Positions 51,493 through 61,718 of a DNA stretch of 64,000 nt are shown here, in pieces. Source of the stretch: Pseudomonadota bacterium (lineage in GTDB: Bacteria; Pseudomonadota; Alphaproteobacteria; Rhodospirillales; Magnetospirillaceae); NCBI GenBank assembly GCA_021793155.1, contig JAJYTF010000004.1:124001-188000 (forward strand), in the 5' to 3' direction. The notes under the pieces were generated by a model that was not told the origin of the DNA, did not search any database, and was given only the letters and a program-made list of their open reading frames with translations. The stretch's first letter is position 1. The number at the start of each line of letters is the position of its first letter. Position numbers and translations under genes: made by a program.

Positions 51493-51650
51493 GTGACTCT
51501 GATAACATGATTGCGTAGACTGGCTGAAATTTAAAAGGGCTGAAGCCCTTCCATGGGTGCCTGAGTTTTGGGAGGAACCGGCCAGAGGTGAATCGCCTCA
51601 CCGGTAGGGGTATTGGGAATGGCAGGGCTAACACCCTGCCGTTTCTTTTT
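51493..51650 (+). ncRNA. Probable free-standing small RNA with intrinsic terminator
   Basis: A forward-strand unit not overlapping any gene. A candidate promoter GTGACT-N17-TAGACT (51493-51498, 51516-51521) would start RNA near 51528. The RNA would hold a hairpin AAGGGC-TGAA-GCCCTT (51535-51550), an unpaired segment with TTTTGGGAGGAAC, a second hairpin with GAGGTG/CGCCTC flanked by CCGG arms, and a 7-bp GC-rich terminator stem GGCAGGG/CCCTGCC (51621-51640) followed by GTTTCTTTTT. The exposed GGGAGG could act like, or pair with, ribosome-binding sequences. I suspect a trans-acting alphaproteobacterial sRNA but cannot confirm a family. No start codon with a usable frame fits it as an mRNA. Confidence 0.5.
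51621..51650 (+). terminator. Intrinsic terminator
   Basis: GGCAGGG (51621-51627), loop of six, CCCTGCC (51634-51640), then GTTTCTTTTT. This is a textbook terminator on the forward strand. It also lies just past the end of the reverse-strand tag gene. Confidence 0.8.
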
Positions 51651-51667
51651 GGTCCAGCAGCTTATTG

Positions 51668-52198
51668 TTATTCGGTGCTGCCTTTCATCGCATTCAGGCG
51701 TAATTGCACCGGACAGTCCGGACGGTGCGCCCCCGGCAAATAGCCGATGCTCATCAGAAATTCATTGACCACTTCGCCGCCGGTGAAGGCAAAGGTCCTT
51801 TTGAACAGCTTCACCCACTCGTCCTTACTGCGCGGATCATGCGCATCGAGCCAACGAGCGAAGGAACCGTATTGGGCATTGAGGGTCAGCAGCCGTCCGG
51901 CGTTGTCGATCACCGCCGAGATTTTGCGCCGATTGCGGATGATCGCCGCATCGGCCATCAGTCGCTCAACCTCGGCCTCGCCATAGCCCGCCACCTTGAC
52001 AGGATCGAAGCCGTCGAAGGCCGCTCGCAGGCTCTCGCGTTTTTTCAGCACGATCAGCCAGGACAGGCCGGCCTGGAAAATTTCCAGACAGAGCCGCTCG
52101 AACAAGGCCGGGTCCTCGGTCAGCGGAAAGCCGTACTCCGCGTCATGATAGGGACCGTGGAACGGATGGCCGGGAGCGACGTCGCAGTACCAGCTCAA
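51668..52198 (-). CDS. tag: DNA-3-methyladenine glycosylase I
   Basis: A 176-residue base-excision repair enzyme removing 3-methyladenine. Family features are the N-terminal WYCDVAPGHPFHGPYHDAEYG with the zinc-binding Cys and His, FERLCLEIFQAGLSWLIVLKKR, and the C-terminal VVNEFLMSIGYLPGAHRPDCP. Usual zinc ligands (Cys near the N-terminus, His and Cys near the C-terminus) are present. Its start overlaps the stop of the epimerase gene (ATGA), so the two are coupled. Confidence 0.95.
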   Translation of the reverse strand: MSWYCDVAPGHPFHGPYHDAEYGFPLTEDPALFERLCLEIFQAGLSWLIVLKKRESLRAAFDGFDPVKVAGYGEAEVERLMADAAIIRNRRKISAVIDNAGRLLTLNAQYGSFARWLDAHDPRSKDEWVKLFKRTFAFTGGEVVNEFLMSIGYLPGAHRPDCPVQLRLNAMKGSTE

Positions 52199-52599
52199 GC
52201 CTGCTCCAGTTCCACCAGCGTCCCGTTGAAATCCTTGGGATGGAGAAACAGCACCGGCTTGTCGTGGGCGCCGATCTTCGGTTCGCCATCGCCTAGGACG
52301 CGCGCTCCGGCGGCCTTCAGCTTATCGCGTGCGGCAAGGATGTCGGCGACCTCGTAGCAGACATGGTGGATGCCGCCGGAAGGGTTCTTCTCAAGGAACC
52401 CGAGGATCGGCGACTTTTCGCCGAGGGGATGAAGCAGTTCCACCTTGGTGTTGTCGAGTTCGACGAACACCACCGTCACGCCGTGGGCGGCTTGCGGCAT
52501 CGGGGCCGACACCTTGGCGCCCAACACGTCGCGATAGGTTCGGACTGCGGCGTCGAGATCCGGCACCGCAATGGCGACATGGTTCAGTTTACCGATCAT
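52195..52599 (-). CDS. mce: Methylmalonyl-CoA epimerase
   Basis: A 134-residue vicinal-oxygen-chelate enzyme interconverting (R)- and (S)-methylmalonyl-CoA in propionate metabolism. Metal-ligand positions are visible: His7 in KLNHVAIAV, the Glu in KVELLHPLGE, His in GIHHVCYEV and the C-terminal Glu in TLVELEQA. The ATG at 52599 follows GAGG with good spacing; an in-frame extension lacks family similarity. It is translationally coupled to tag, a pairing without an obvious functional reason. Glyoxalase-like proteins share the fold, but the motifs fit the epimerase. Confidence 0.92.
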   Translation of the reverse strand: MIGKLNHVAIAVPDLDAAVRTYRDVLGAKVSAPMPQAAHGVTVVFVELDNTKVELLHPLGEKSPILGFLEKNPSGGIHHVCYEVADILAARDKLKAAGARVLGDGEPKIGAHDKPVLFLHPKDFNGTLVELEQA

Positions 52600-52724
52600 G
52601 GGATGGACACCTCGCTCCGTGGGATGCAGGTTATAGCACAGCGGCTTGACCGGCATTAAGGATTTGGGGCTTCATCATCGCGCGTTGGAGACCGGCCAGG
52701 CTGCCGACTTTTCTGGATGAGCCT

Positions 52725-52795
52725 GTCACCCCGAGCGCAGTGAGGAATCTCCTTCGCCCAACGAGATCATTCCTCCCTGTGGACATCGGGATGAC
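52725..52795. repeat. Palindromic GTCACCCCGAGC-type repeat
   Basis: GTCACCCCGAGCGCAGTGAGG (start 52725) and the inverted end ATCGGGATGAC (52785-52795) match the dispersed repeat family, with one base change in the left arm. It occupies the gap upstream of the unknown gene at 52824 and would wrongly extend its N-terminus if an earlier start were used. Confidence 0.55.
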
Positions 52796-52823
52796 GAGGA
52801 GATTCCTTCAATCGGAGGGCAAT

Positions 52824-53267
52824 GTGGGTAGCGAAATCTCTGCTGAAGACGTCTTCATCTGTCTCGACCGACTGTGGACGCGGCTTGCCGACAGCCGCAG
52901 CATTAATCACCTTGAAATACATATGGAAGACGGAACCCGGCTATTCGATGAAATGCGCGTGTTCGACGCGGCGCCAAGCGGTGATTTCGGCCTGGAGCGG
53001 GAAGTCCACTACTTCAATACGATTGGACGGGTCGTCGAATACCGCGCGGACATCCTGACCGAAGGCGGCCTCCTGGCCGTATCGGTTTCATTCATCGGCC
53101 GGAAAGGCCCGCTGTTCGGCTTCCATCTCGATCCGGCCGTGCTGTCGCGAGAGGAAACCGCCCAGCTTCAGGCGATCATGGCCCGGCTGGCCGAGTTTGA
53201 CTGGGCGCCCGGCGAATCACAGGCGGACTGCGTCCTTCGCCCCGCTGTGACGGCGGTGGTCAACTGA
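52824..53267 (+). CDS. Conserved-looking hypothetical protein
   Basis: A 147-residue soluble protein with no recognised domain. It starts at GTG 52824, preceded by GGAGGG at 52814-52819; the frame upstream runs through a dispersed repeat and is not coding. The sequence reads SAEDVFICLDRLWTRLADS, then alternating strands such as LEIHMEDGTRLFDEMRVFD and VEYRADILTEGGLLAVSVSF, and ends in a helix. The alternating polar strands suggest a small alpha-beta domain. It is convergent with rnj, 8 bases away. Confidence 0.6.
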   Translation: MGSEISAEDVFICLDRLWTRLADSRSINHLEIHMEDGTRLFDEMRVFDAAPSGDFGLEREVHYFNTIGRVVEYRADILTEGGLLAVSVSFIGRKGPLFGFHLDPAVLSREETAQLQAIMARLAEFDWAPGESQADCVLRPAVTAVVN

Positions 53268-53275
53268 CCCGTCCC

Positions 53276-54934
53276 TTACACCCGGACCAGATGCACGTCG
53301 GTCAGCGGCTTCTTGCCGTGGCTTTCCTTCAGGTGGCGGCGCACCGCCAGGCGCGCCGTTTCCCGCACCACGTCGTCATTCTGCCGGGCCAGATACGGCA
53401 TTTCGGCAACGGCCTCACGCACCGCCTCCACCACCGCCTCATGTTCCTCGGCCTCGTGCTCGGCATCCAGTAACCCCATGGCCGAGACCTGCGGGTCGCC
53501 CAGCAACTTGCCGACACGGTCGAGGACGATGGTGACCACGGCACTGCCGTTGTGCACCATGCGATGGCGACTGCGCATGATGACCGAATCGAGCGGTACC
53601 AGCCGGCTTCCGTCGACGGCGAGGCGGCCGGTGCCGACGATATTGACCACCTCGGGCGTTCCGGGCGCCAGTTTCAGCATCTCACCGTTCTGCACCACCA
53701 TCGGGTGCGGCACGCCACAGGCCGCGGCAAGATGGGCATGCTCTTGCAGGTGGCGGGCTTCGCCGTGCACGGGCACGGCGATCCGCGGCCGCACCAAGTC
53801 GTACATGCGGCACATGTCCTCGCGGCCAGGATGCCCGGAAACATGGACGAACTGGTCCTTCTCGGTAACCACTTCGACTCCGAGCCAGACCAGCTTGTTC
53901 TGCAGGCGATAGATGGCCTTCTCGTTACCGGGGATGATACGCGACGAGAAGATCACAACGTCGTCGGCGCCCAGGGTGACATGGGGATGGGCATTGGCGG
54001 CGATGCGCGCCAGCGCGGCGCGCGGTTCCCCCTGGCTGCCGGTGCAGAGAAACACCACTTTGTCTTCCGGCAGATAGGCTCCGTCATGTTCGGTCAGGAA
54101 CGGCGGCAGATCCTTCAGGTAACCGTTTTCGCGCGCTGCCCGGTCGATGCGCCATAGCGACCGCCCGACCAGCGCCACATGGCGGTCGTGGGCCGCCGCA
54201 GCCACCGCAACCGACTCGAGCCGAGCCACATTGGTGGCGAAACAGGCCACGGCGATGCGCCGCCGGTACCGCCCGAACAGTTCGATCAGGCTTTGGCGGA
54301 CCGCGGCTTCCGACCCGGTGACCCTGCGGCTGAAGACGTTGGTCGAGTCGCCGACCAGGGCGAGCACGCCCTCATCCCCCAATTGCTCGAGGCGTTCCGT
54401 GTCGGCCGTGGAACCGATCAGTGGATCGGGGTCAAACTTCCAGTCGCCGGTATGCAGCACAATCCCGAACGGCGTGCGGATGGCTACCGCGTTGGGTTCA
54501 GGAATGGAATGGGTCAGGGTGATCAGTTCAACGTCGAACGGGCCGATTTCCGCCCTGCCCTGCAGTGGCAATTCGATGACCTCGACCTCGCCATCCAGAT
54601 TGGCCTCGTGCAGCTTGTCGCGCAGCAGGGCCGCGGCGAACGGCGTCGCATAGACGGGACAGCGCAGCTTGGGCCAAAGGTGGTGGACGGCCCCGAGATG
54701 ATCCTCGTGGGCGTGGGTCAGCACAATGCCCAGGAGGTCCTCCCGCCGCTCGGCAATGAACGAGGGATCGGCCATGAAAACATCGACGCCCGGTGTGCTG
54801 TCGTCGCCGAACGACACGCCCAGATCGACGATCAGCCACTTGCCGCGGCATCCGTAGAGGTTGAGGTTCATACCGATCTCGCCTGTCCCGCCGAGGGGAA
54901 GGAAGACCAGTTCGTCGTTGCGATCCGGATTCAT
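53276..54934 (-). CDS. rnj: Ribonuclease J
   Basis: A 552-residue metallo-beta-lactamase/beta-CASP exo- and endoribonuclease in RNA maturation and decay. The zinc site is [11 protein letters not shown] (about residues 73-83) with further ligands in [12 protein letters not shown]. The beta-CASP part has [10 protein letters not shown] and [14 protein letters not shown]. The C-terminal motif [10 protein letters not shown] and the final alpha/beta domain are present. Its start overlaps the coaX stop (ATGA). It is the last gene of the nuo-birA-coaX-rnj series. Confidence 0.95.
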   Translation of the reverse strand: MNPDRNDELVFLPLGGTGEIGMNLNLYGCRGKWLIVDLGVSFGDDSTPGVDVFMADPSFIAERREDLLGIVLTHAHEDHLGAVHHLWPKLRCPVYATPFAAALLRDKLHEANLDGEVEVIELPLQGRAEIGPFDVELITLTHSIPEPNAVAIRTPFGIVLHTGDWKFDPDPLIGSTADTERLEQLGDEGVLALVGDSTNVFSRRVTGSEAAVRQSLIELFGRYRRRIAVACFATNVARLESVAVAAAAHDRHVALVGRSLWRIDRAARENGYLKDLPPFLTEHDGAYLPEDKVVFLCTGSQGEPRAALARIAANAHPHVTLGADDVVIFSSRIIPGNEKAIYRLQNKLVWLGVEVVTEKDQFVHVSGHPGREDMCRMYDLVRPRIAVPVHGEARHLQEHAHLAAACGVPHPMVVQNGEMLKLAPGTPEVVNIVGTGRLAVDGSRLVPLDSVIMRSRHRMVHNGSAVVTIVLDRVGKLLGDPQVSAMGLLDAEHEAEEHEAVVEAVREAVAEMPYLARQNDDVVRETARLAVRRHLKESHGKKPLTDVHLVRV

Positions 54935-55704
54935 GACCGCGCGTTACGCCGATGGATTTCCAGAAGCCCGCGCAGCGTCAGGTCGCGATCGAGATGCTCG
55001 ATGGCGTCGGTGGCCTCGATGAACAACGGCGCCAAGCCACCGGTCGCCAGTACCGTCATGTTCGATCCGAATTCCCTCTTGATACGGTTCACCAGTCCCT
55101 CGATCAAACCGACATATCCCCAGAAAATACCCGACTGCATGGCCGGCACGGTCGCTTTGCCGATTACCGACCGGGGACGCCCAATGGCCACCCGCGGCAG
55201 CTTGGCGGCAGCGGCATGCAGGGCCTGGAGCGAAAGATTGATGCCCGGGGCGATGGCGCCGCCACAATAATTGCCGTCGACGTCGACCACGTCGAAGGTC
55301 GTCGCCGTGCCGAAATCGATGACGATCAGCGGTCCCTCATAGAATCTATGCGCGGCGACCGCATTGACCAAGCGGTCGGCCCCCACTTCTTCCGGTCGGT
55401 CCAACAACACCTTGATGCCGAGATCGACGCCGTCGTCTCCAACCACCAGCGCTTCGCAGCGAAAATATCGTCGGCAGAGCTGCTTCAGCGAAAACACCAC
55501 GGCCGGTACTACCGATGCGATGATGCATGCATCGACCTGCTTGCGGTCGACCCCCTCCATCGCCATGAGCTGGCACAGCCATACGCCGAACTCGTCAGCC
55601 GTCCGCTCGGCATCGGTGGAGGATCGCCATTCGCCCTTCACCGTGTCGCCGTCAAACAGGGCGAAAACGATGTTGGTGTTACCGGAGTCGATGGCAAGAA
55701 GCAT
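54931..55704 (-). CDS. coaX: Type III pantothenate kinase
   Basis: A 257-residue kinase for the first step of coenzyme A synthesis. The N-terminal phosphate-binding motif is [17 protein letters not shown]. Further blocks are [25 protein letters not shown] with a catalytic Asp, [11 protein letters not shown], and [11 protein letters not shown]. Type III enzymes are not feedback-inhibited by CoA. It is coupled to rnj, and a 60-base gap separates it from birA. Confidence 0.96.
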   Translation of the reverse strand: MLLAIDSGNTNIVFALFDGDTVKGEWRSSTDAERTADEFGVWLCQLMAMEGVDRKQVDACIIASVVPAVVFSLKQLCRRYFRCEALVVGDDGVDLGIKVLLDRPEEVGADRLVNAVAAHRFYEGPLIVIDFGTATTFDVVDVDGNYCGGAIAPGINLSLQALHAAAAKLPRVAIGRPRSVIGKATVPAMQSGIFWGYVGLIEGLVNRIKREFGSNMTVLATGGLAPLFIEATDAIEHLDRDLTLRGLLEIHRRNARS

Positions 55705-55764
55705 GACAGGAAACCTTTTTCACCACCGGCGCACCAAGGAGACCATTCTTGGCCGCTTGATGGT

Positions 55765-56499
55765 TCACTCGCTGAAAAATACGTCGCCGGCCAAAATGGC
55801 CTTACATTTCTTGTCCGACGTTTCAACCAGTAATGCCCCTTCTTCGTCAAGCCCAATGAAGCGCCCATCAAACTTCGTGTCATCGGCCAGACGCACCGTA
55901 ACCGGCCCGCCTATCCCGGCCGCGCGGGCCAGCCAGGCCTGACGGATCGGGGCAAACCCTTCCTGCCGCCAGCGCTCATACCACGGTGCCAAATGGCCGC
56001 AGAAACCGGCCAGGACATCGAACGGCCCCGCCCCGCTGCCCAACTGGCGCAGGCAGGTTGTTGGGTAAAGCGCGGGGTCGGGCGCATGGGCGATATCGAC
56101 GCCGACCCCGAGAATGATCCAGGGTGATCCCTGCTCCAGCAGCATGCCGGCGATCTTGCGTCCGCCCGCCAGAAGGTCGTTTGGCCATTTGACCTTGAAC
56201 GGCGCCGCCGGCAGCAGTTCGAGTAAAGCGTCGCACAGCGCCACGGCGGCGACAAAGGCCAATTGTGGTGCCGTCGCCGGGGTATTCCCCGGATGCAGGA
56301 GGAACGAGCAGTGAAGATTGCCGGGCGGAGAAACCCACAACCGGCCGCGGCGACCGCGACCGGCGGTCTGTTCGCCGGCCCAGACCACCGTGCCGTGTCC
56401 CGCCCCGTTTGCCGCCTGCCGTTTGGCCTCGTCGTTGGTGCTGTCGATGCGATCCAGGGCGATGAGGGAAAACGGCGGCGGCAGGGAGATCGAGGTCAT
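55765..56499 (-). CDS. birA: Biotin-[acetyl-CoA-carboxylase] ligase
   Basis: A 244-residue biotin protein ligase attaching biotin to acetyl-CoA carboxylase. The catalytic loop is [22 protein letters not shown] (split: GRGRRGRLW, then SPPGNLH), and [18 protein letters not shown] is also present. There is no N-terminal helix-turn-helix, so it is a ligase only, not a biotin-operon repressor. Its start overlaps the nuoN stop (ATGA), placing it on the complex I transcript, the usual alphaproteobacterial arrangement. Confidence 0.95.
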   Translation of the reverse strand: MTSISLPPPFSLIALDRIDSTNDEAKRQAANGAGHGTVVWAGEQTAGRGRRGRLWVSPPGNLHCSFLLHPGNTPATAPQLAFVAAVALCDALLELLPAAPFKVKWPNDLLAGGRKIAGMLLEQGSPWIILGVGVDIAHAPDPALYPTTCLRQLGSGAGPFDVLAGFCGHLAPWYERWRQEGFAPIRQAWLARAAGIGGPVTVRLADDTKFDGRFIGLDEEGALLVETSDKKCKAILAGDVFFSE

Positions 56500-57932
56500 C
56501 CTCCGAACAGCGAGGCCGCTGCAGCTCCCGCGCTCGACACCAGGGGCGACGGAATGAAGGTGAAGACCACGATCAGCAGGGCGTTGACGCCCATGATGAA
56601 GGTGAGCGATCCGCTCACGCCGCGATCCAGGGCCTCCTTCGGCTCATCGAAATACATCACCTTGATGATCCGCAGGTAGTAATAGGCACTCACCACGCTG
56701 GTCAGCACGCCGAGGATGGCCAAGGTGATGAAGCCTTTGTCCACGGCAGCCATGAACACGTAGAACTTGCCCCAGAACCCGGCCATCGGAGGCACGCCGG
56801 CCATCGAGAACATGAAGATGGCCATGGCCACCGCCATCATCGGATGGGTCTTGGACAGGCCGGCAAGATCGTCGATGCCTTCCAGCAGGCGGCCCTTCTG
56901 GCGCATGGCCAGGATGATGGCGAAAGTGCCGACATTCATGAACAGGTAGATGGCCAGGTAGATCAGCAGACCGCGGATGCCGACCTGGTCGCCGACCGCC
57001 AGGCCGATCAGCCCGTAGCCGACATGGCCGATGGAGCTGTAGGCCATCAGTCGCTTGATGTTGCTCTGCGCGATGGCGCCGAACGATCCGACCAGCATGG
57101 AGGCGACGGAGACGAACACCACGACCTGCTGCCACTGGGCCGTCACCGCCCCGAAGGGCCCGACCATCACCCGCACCAGCAAGCTGAAAGCGGCGATTTT
57201 TGGGGCCACGGCGAAGAAGGCGGTGACCGGCGTCGGGGCACCTTCGTAGACGTCGGGCGTCCACATGTGGAACGGCACGGCCGAAATCTTGAAGGCCAAT
57301 CCGGCCAGGACAAACACCAGGCCGACGATCACACCGACCGGCGCGCCATGCTCGAGCGCCTTGGCCAGCGCATCGAAGCCGGTGGTGCCGGCGAAGCCGT
57401 AGATCAGCGATGAACCGTAGAGCAGCATGCCCGAGGCCAGCGAGCCGAGGACGAAATATTTGAGGCCCGCTTCGGTGGCTCGCCCGCTGTCCCGCTGGTA
57501 GGCGGCGAGAACATAAAGCGACAGGCTCTGCAGCTCGAGGCCCAAGTAAAGGGCGATCAGGTTGTTGGCCGAGATCATCAGTAGCATGCCCAGCGTGGCG
57601 AACAGCACCAGCACCGGGTATTCGAAGCGCTCGAGCTTCTCCTTCACCAGCCAGTTGACCGACATCACCAGGCAGAGTGACGAGGCCACCAGTACCAGCA
57701 GCTTGGAGAACACCGCGAAGCCGTCGACGACGAACATGCCGCCGAAGGTTTCGGCGCGGTTGCCGCTGGCGGCGGGAACCAACAGAGCCGCCAGCACCAT
57801 GGTGATCACAGCCAGGATGGCGATGCCCTGGGTGGCCTCCTGCTTACGGAAGACACCCAGAATGAGCAAAGCCATGCCCGACAGGGCGATGAAGATTTCC
57901 GGCAGGGCCAGAGAGAAATTGGGCAGTTCCAC
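56496..57932 (-). CDS. nuoN: NADH-quinone oxidoreductase subunit N
   Basis: A 478-residue antiporter-like proton-pumping subunit of complex I, with about 14 membrane helices. The antiporter-like core has [36 protein letters not shown] and [19 protein letters not shown], bearing the conserved Lys and Glu residues of proton transfer. I chose GTG at 57932 because GGAGGGG lies about 7 bases upstream and the protein then begins as usual ([13 protein letters not shown]); a longer frame runs into nuoM. nuoM ends 17 bases earlier. Confidence 0.96.
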   Translation of the reverse strand: MELPNFSLALPEIFIALSGMALLILGVFRKQEATQGIAILAVITMVLAALLVPAASGNRAETFGGMFVVDGFAVFSKLLVLVASSLCLVMSVNWLVKEKLERFEYPVLVLFATLGMLLMISANNLIALYLGLELQSLSLYVLAAYQRDSGRATEAGLKYFVLGSLASGMLLYGSSLIYGFAGTTGFDALAKALEHGAPVGVIVGLVFVLAGLAFKISAVPFHMWTPDVYEGAPTPVTAFFAVAPKIAAFSLLVRVMVGPFGAVTAQWQQVVVFVSVASMLVGSFGAIAQSNIKRLMAYSSIGHVGYGLIGLAVGDQVGIRGLLIYLAIYLFMNVGTFAIILAMRQKGRLLEGIDDLAGLSKTHPMMAVAMAIFMFSMAGVPPMAGFWGKFYVFMAAVDKGFITLAILGVLTSVVSAYYYLRIIKVMYFDEPKEALDRGVSGSLTFIMGVNALLIVVFTFIPSPLVSSAGAAAASLFGG

Positions 57933-57949
57933 GTCTATCCCCTCCCCTC

Positions 57950-59464
57950 TCAGCGCAAGGCCAGCGACGCCGGGTCGGCGGCCGTCTGCACGAGCTGGTA
58001 GTCGTTGATCAGCTTGGCCACCGAGGCATGCATGGGGGCCAGGAACGAGGACGGATACACCCCCATCCACACCACCACCAGGATCAGCGGCACGAACACG
58101 GCGATTTCACGCGGGCTCAAGTCGAGGATCGACTTCAGGTCCTCGCGGGTCAGCTTGCCGAAAATCACCCGGCGATACAGGTACAGCATGTAGGCCGGCC
58201 CCAGGATCAGCCCCAGCGCGGCGAATGCCGCCACCCAGCTGTTGACCTGGAAGGCCCCCATCAGCACCAGAAATTCGCCGACGAAACCGGAAGTGCCGGG
58301 CAGCCCCACCGACGCCATGGTGAACACCATGAAGACGAAGGCGTATTGCGGCATACGGTTGGACAGGCCACCGTAGCGGGCGATCTCACGGGTGTGCATG
58401 CGGTCATAGACCACGCCGACGCAAAGGAACAGCGCGCTGGCGACGATACCGTGCGACAGCATCTGGTAAATGGCGCCCTCGATGCCCTGCGTCTGCACGG
58501 TAAAGATGCCGATGGTGACGAAGCCCATATGCGCCACCGAACTATAGGCGATGAGCTTCTTCATATCCTCCTGCACCAGGGCCACCAGCGAAGTGTAGAC
58601 CACGGCGACGATGGACAATGTGTAGACCAGCGGCGTGAAGTCGTGCGAGGCCAGCGGGAACATGGGCAGCGAGAAGCGCAGGAAGCCGTACCCGCCCATC
58701 TTCAGCAGCACGCCCGCCAGGATCACCGAACCAGCCGTTGGCGCCTCGACATGGGCGTCGGGCAGCCAGGTGTGGACGGGCCACATCGGCACCTTCACCG
58801 CGAAGGAGGCGAAGAAGGCCAGCCACAGCCAGGACTGCAGCGACGCGGGGAACGGATGCGACAGCAGCACCTGGATGTCGGTGGTATGGGCGTTGAAGTA
58901 CATGGCCAGGATGGCCAGCAGCATCAGCACCGAGCCCAACAGCGTGTAGAGGAAGAACTTGAAGGCCGCGTAGACGCGCCGCGGACCGCCCCAGACGCCG
59001 ATGATGATGAACATCGGGATCAGGACGCCTTCGAAGAAGGTGTAGAACAGCACCAGATCCAGCGCGCAGAACATGCCGACCATCATGGTCTCGAGGACCA
59101 GGAAGGCGATCATGTATTCCTTGACGCGGGTCTGCACCGCTTCCCAGGCGGAAAGGATGCACAGGGGCGTCAGGAAGGTGGACAGCAGCACGAAGAACAG
59201 CGAGATGCCGTCGACGCCCATCTTGTAGGAGATGTCGAAGCCAGGCAGCCAGGCCGCCTGGTCCACCATCTGGAAATCGGCGGTGCCGGGATCGAAGTTG
59301 GTCCACACCAGCAGCGACACCAGGAAGGTGGCGACACTGGTGAGCAAAGCGACGTTGCGCGCGTTGCGGGCGACCACCTTGGCTTCGCCGTTGATGGTCA
59401 GGATGAACGCCGCGCCCAGGAGGGGCAGGAACGTCGTGATGGAGAGCAGAGGCCAGTCAGTCAT
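57950..59464 (-). CDS. nuoM: NADH-quinone oxidoreductase subunit M
   Basis: A 504-residue antiporter-like membrane subunit of complex I. Conserved segments are [20 protein letters not shown] with the key Glu, [20 protein letters not shown] with a conserved Lys, and [19 protein letters not shown]. About 14 helices are expected. It follows nuoL by 6 bases. Confidence 0.97.
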   Translation of the reverse strand: MTDWPLLSITTFLPLLGAAFILTINGEAKVVARNARNVALLTSVATFLVSLLVWTNFDPGTADFQMVDQAAWLPGFDISYKMGVDGISLFFVLLSTFLTPLCILSAWEAVQTRVKEYMIAFLVLETMMVGMFCALDLVLFYTFFEGVLIPMFIIIGVWGGPRRVYAAFKFFLYTLLGSVLMLLAILAMYFNAHTTDIQVLLSHPFPASLQSWLWLAFFASFAVKVPMWPVHTWLPDAHVEAPTAGSVILAGVLLKMGGYGFLRFSLPMFPLASHDFTPLVYTLSIVAVVYTSLVALVQEDMKKLIAYSSVAHMGFVTIGIFTVQTQGIEGAIYQMLSHGIVASALFLCVGVVYDRMHTREIARYGGLSNRMPQYAFVFMVFTMASVGLPGTSGFVGEFLVLMGAFQVNSWVAAFAALGLILGPAYMLYLYRRVIFGKLTREDLKSILDLSPREIAVFVPLILVVVWMGVYPSSFLAPMHASVAKLINDYQLVQTAADPASLALR

Positions 59465-59470
59465 CGCGCG

Positions 59471-61399
59471 TCAGCCCACTTTCACAATGTACCAGGTAAC
59501 GAACCCCGCGACGCCGATCAGCATGGCGAAGGCGTAATGGTAGAGGTAGCCGGTCTGGAGCAGGCTCATGCGGCGGGCCACGTCGCGGGTCGCGGCGGCG
59601 ACGCCGTCGGGGCCGCAGCCGTCGATCAAGGCTCCGTCGCCGCCCTTCCACATGCCGTAGCCCAACCAGAACGCCGGCTTGATGATGAGGAAGTCGTAGA
59701 GCTCGTCGAAGTACCACTTGTTCAACAGGAACAGGTACACCCCGCGGAACGTCCGGGCCAAGGCGGCCGGAATGCCCGGAGCGAACATGTAGAAGATGTA
59801 GGCCAGGGCGATGCCCGAGACGCCGGCGATGGTCGGCATCAGGCTGATCATCGAAGGCACATGATGCGCGTTGTGCAGCGCCTCGTGGTCGCCCAAGAGG
59901 AAGATGGCCTTGCCCCAGAACTCGGACATCTCCTCGCCGACGAAGTATTCGTGGCCGACATAACCGGCGAAGATTGCGCCGGCCGCCAGAACCATCAACG
60001 GAATGGTCATCACCGCCGGGGATTCATGCACATGGGCCATCACATGCTCGTCCGCACGCGGCTTGCCGTGGAACGTCATGATCAACAGGCGCCAGGAGTA
60101 GAAGGCGGTGAGGAAGGCGGCGGCGACACCGATCGCATAGGCGAACTGGCCCAGCGGTGTCCCGGCGCCCCAGGCGGCCTCGATGATGGTGTCCTTCGAC
60201 CAATAGCCGGCGAAGGGTGGAATACCCGCCAGCGCCAGGCTGCCGATGAACATCAGCGCATAGGTCAGCGGAATGTGCTTCCAAATGCCGCCCATGCGGC
60301 GCATGTCCTGTTCGTCCGACATGGCGTGGATCACCGAGCCGGCGCCAAGGAACAGCAGGGCCTTGAAGAAGGCATGGGTGAACAGGTGGAAGATGCCCGC
60401 CTGGTAGGCCGACACGCCGATGGCGAAGAACATGTAGCCGAGCTGCGAACAGGTCGAATAGGCGATCACCCGCTTTATATCGTTCTGCACGCAGCCGACG
60501 GTCGCGGCAAAGATGGCGGTCAACGCGCCAACCACGGTCACCACGTTCAACGCAGTCTGCGAGTACTCGAACAGCGGGGACATGCGGGCCACCATGAACA
60601 CGCCGGCGGTCACCATGGTCGCCGCGTGGATCAGGGCGGAAACCGGGGTCGGGCCCTCCATGGCGTCGGGCAGCCAGACATGCAGGCCGAGCTGGGCCGA
60701 CTTGCCCATGGCACCGACGAACAGCAGCAGGCACAGGATGGTCAGCGCGGGGAAATCCCGGCCGAACAGGTGCAGCATGGCCGAGGCCTTGCCGCCGGCG
60801 GCGGCGAAGATCGGGTCGAAGTTGATGTTCCCGAACAGCATATAGACGCCGAAGATGCCCAGCGCAAAACCGAAGTCGCCGACGCGGTTGACGACGAACG
60901 CCTTGATCGCGGCAGCACAGGCCGACGGCTTTTCGTACCAGAAGCCGATCAGCAGATAAGACGCCAAGCCGACGCCTTCCCACCCGAAGAACAGCTGCAC
61001 AAGGTTGTCGGCGGTCACCAGCATCAGCATGGCGAAGGTGAACAGCGACAGGTAGCTCTGGAACCGCGGCACCGAGGGATCGTGGTGCATGTACCCGATG
61101 GAGTACACATGCACCATGAACGACACCCAATTGACGACGATCAGCATCACCGCCGTCAGCGTGTCGAAGCGCAGAGCCCAGTCGACATGGATATCGCCCG
61201 ACTGGATGAAGGTCAGCAGCGGCACCGTCACGGTGTGGCCGCTGGGGACCACCTCGGCAAAGATGAGCACCGACAGCAGGGCCGACAGCCCGACACCGGC
61301 ACAGGTTACAATCTGCGAGCCCCGGTCACCGATCTTGCGGCCGAAGAAGCCGGCGATGATCGAACCCAGCAGCGGGAGGAAGACAACTGCAGCGTACAT
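59471..61399 (-). CDS. nuoL: NADH-quinone oxidoreductase subunit L
   Basis: A 642-residue subunit, the largest antiporter-like part of complex I. The N-terminal helices lead to FVNRVGDFGFALG-type residues (VVNRVGDFGFALGIF), then AQLGLHVWLPDAMEGPTPVSAL and IKRVIAYSTCSQLGYMFFA with the charged residues of the channel. The C-terminus contains the long amphipathic lateral helix (about 530-580) and a final membrane anchor. The nuoK stop lies 7 bases upstream. Confidence 0.97.
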   Translation of the reverse strand: MYAAVVFLPLLGSIIAGFFGRKIGDRGSQIVTCAGVGLSALLSVLIFAEVVPSGHTVTVPLLTFIQSGDIHVDWALRFDTLTAVMLIVVNWVSFMVHVYSIGYMHHDPSVPRFQSYLSLFTFAMLMLVTADNLVQLFFGWEGVGLASYLLIGFWYEKPSACAAAIKAFVVNRVGDFGFALGIFGVYMLFGNINFDPIFAAAGGKASAMLHLFGRDFPALTILCLLLFVGAMGKSAQLGLHVWLPDAMEGPTPVSALIHAATMVTAGVFMVARMSPLFEYSQTALNVVTVVGALTAIFAATVGCVQNDIKRVIAYSTCSQLGYMFFAIGVSAYQAGIFHLFTHAFFKALLFLGAGSVIHAMSDEQDMRRMGGIWKHIPLTYALMFIGSLALAGIPPFAGYWSKDTIIEAAWGAGTPLGQFAYAIGVAAAFLTAFYSWRLLIMTFHGKPRADEHVMAHVHESPAVMTIPLMVLAAGAIFAGYVGHEYFVGEEMSEFWGKAIFLLGDHEALHNAHHVPSMISLMPTIAGVSGIALAYIFYMFAPGIPAALARTFRGVYLFLLNKWYFDELYDFLIIKPAFWLGYGMWKGGDGALIDGCGPDGVAAATRDVARRMSLLQTGYLYHYAFAMLIGVAGFVTWYIVKVG

Positions 61400-61406
61400 G
61401 TCCCGC

Positions 61407-61718
61407 CTAGCCTTTCATCTGATTGATTTCTTCGACTTCGATGGTGCCGCGGTTGCGGAAGAAGACCACCAGGATGGCCAGGCCGATCGCCGCCTCGGCG
61501 GCGGCCACCGTCAGCACGAACATGGCGAAGACCTGCCCGATCAAGTCGTGGAGGAAATGCGAGAACGCGACGAAATTGATGTTGACCGCGAGCAGGATCA
61601 GTTCGATCGACATCATGATGATGATGACGTTCTTCCGGTTGAGGAAGATACCGAAGACGCCCAAGGTGAAGATGATGGCGGCGACGGTCAGATAATGGGC
61701 CAGTCCGATCTCGAACAT
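61407..61718 (-). CDS. nuoK: NADH-quinone oxidoreductase subunit K
   Basis: A 103-residue three-helix membrane subunit. The two conserved glutamates of the proton path are Glu39 ([12 protein letters not shown]) and Glu75 ([13 protein letters not shown]). It has the expected length of the family. The start shares one base with the nuoJ stop. Confidence 0.97.
   Translation of the reverse strand: MFEIGLAHYLTVAAIIFTLGVFGIFLNRKNVIIIMMSIELILLAVNINFVAFSHFLHDLIGQVFAMFVLTVAAAEAAIGLAILVVFFRNRGTIEVEEINQMKG

Noticed and set aside
58028-61426. A very long forward open frame (over 1100 codons) opposite nuoM and nuoL
   Set aside because: It is an antisense shadow in GC-rich DNA: composition is His/Gln/Arg/Glu-rich with no domain, and the reverse strand carries two unmistakable complex I genes.
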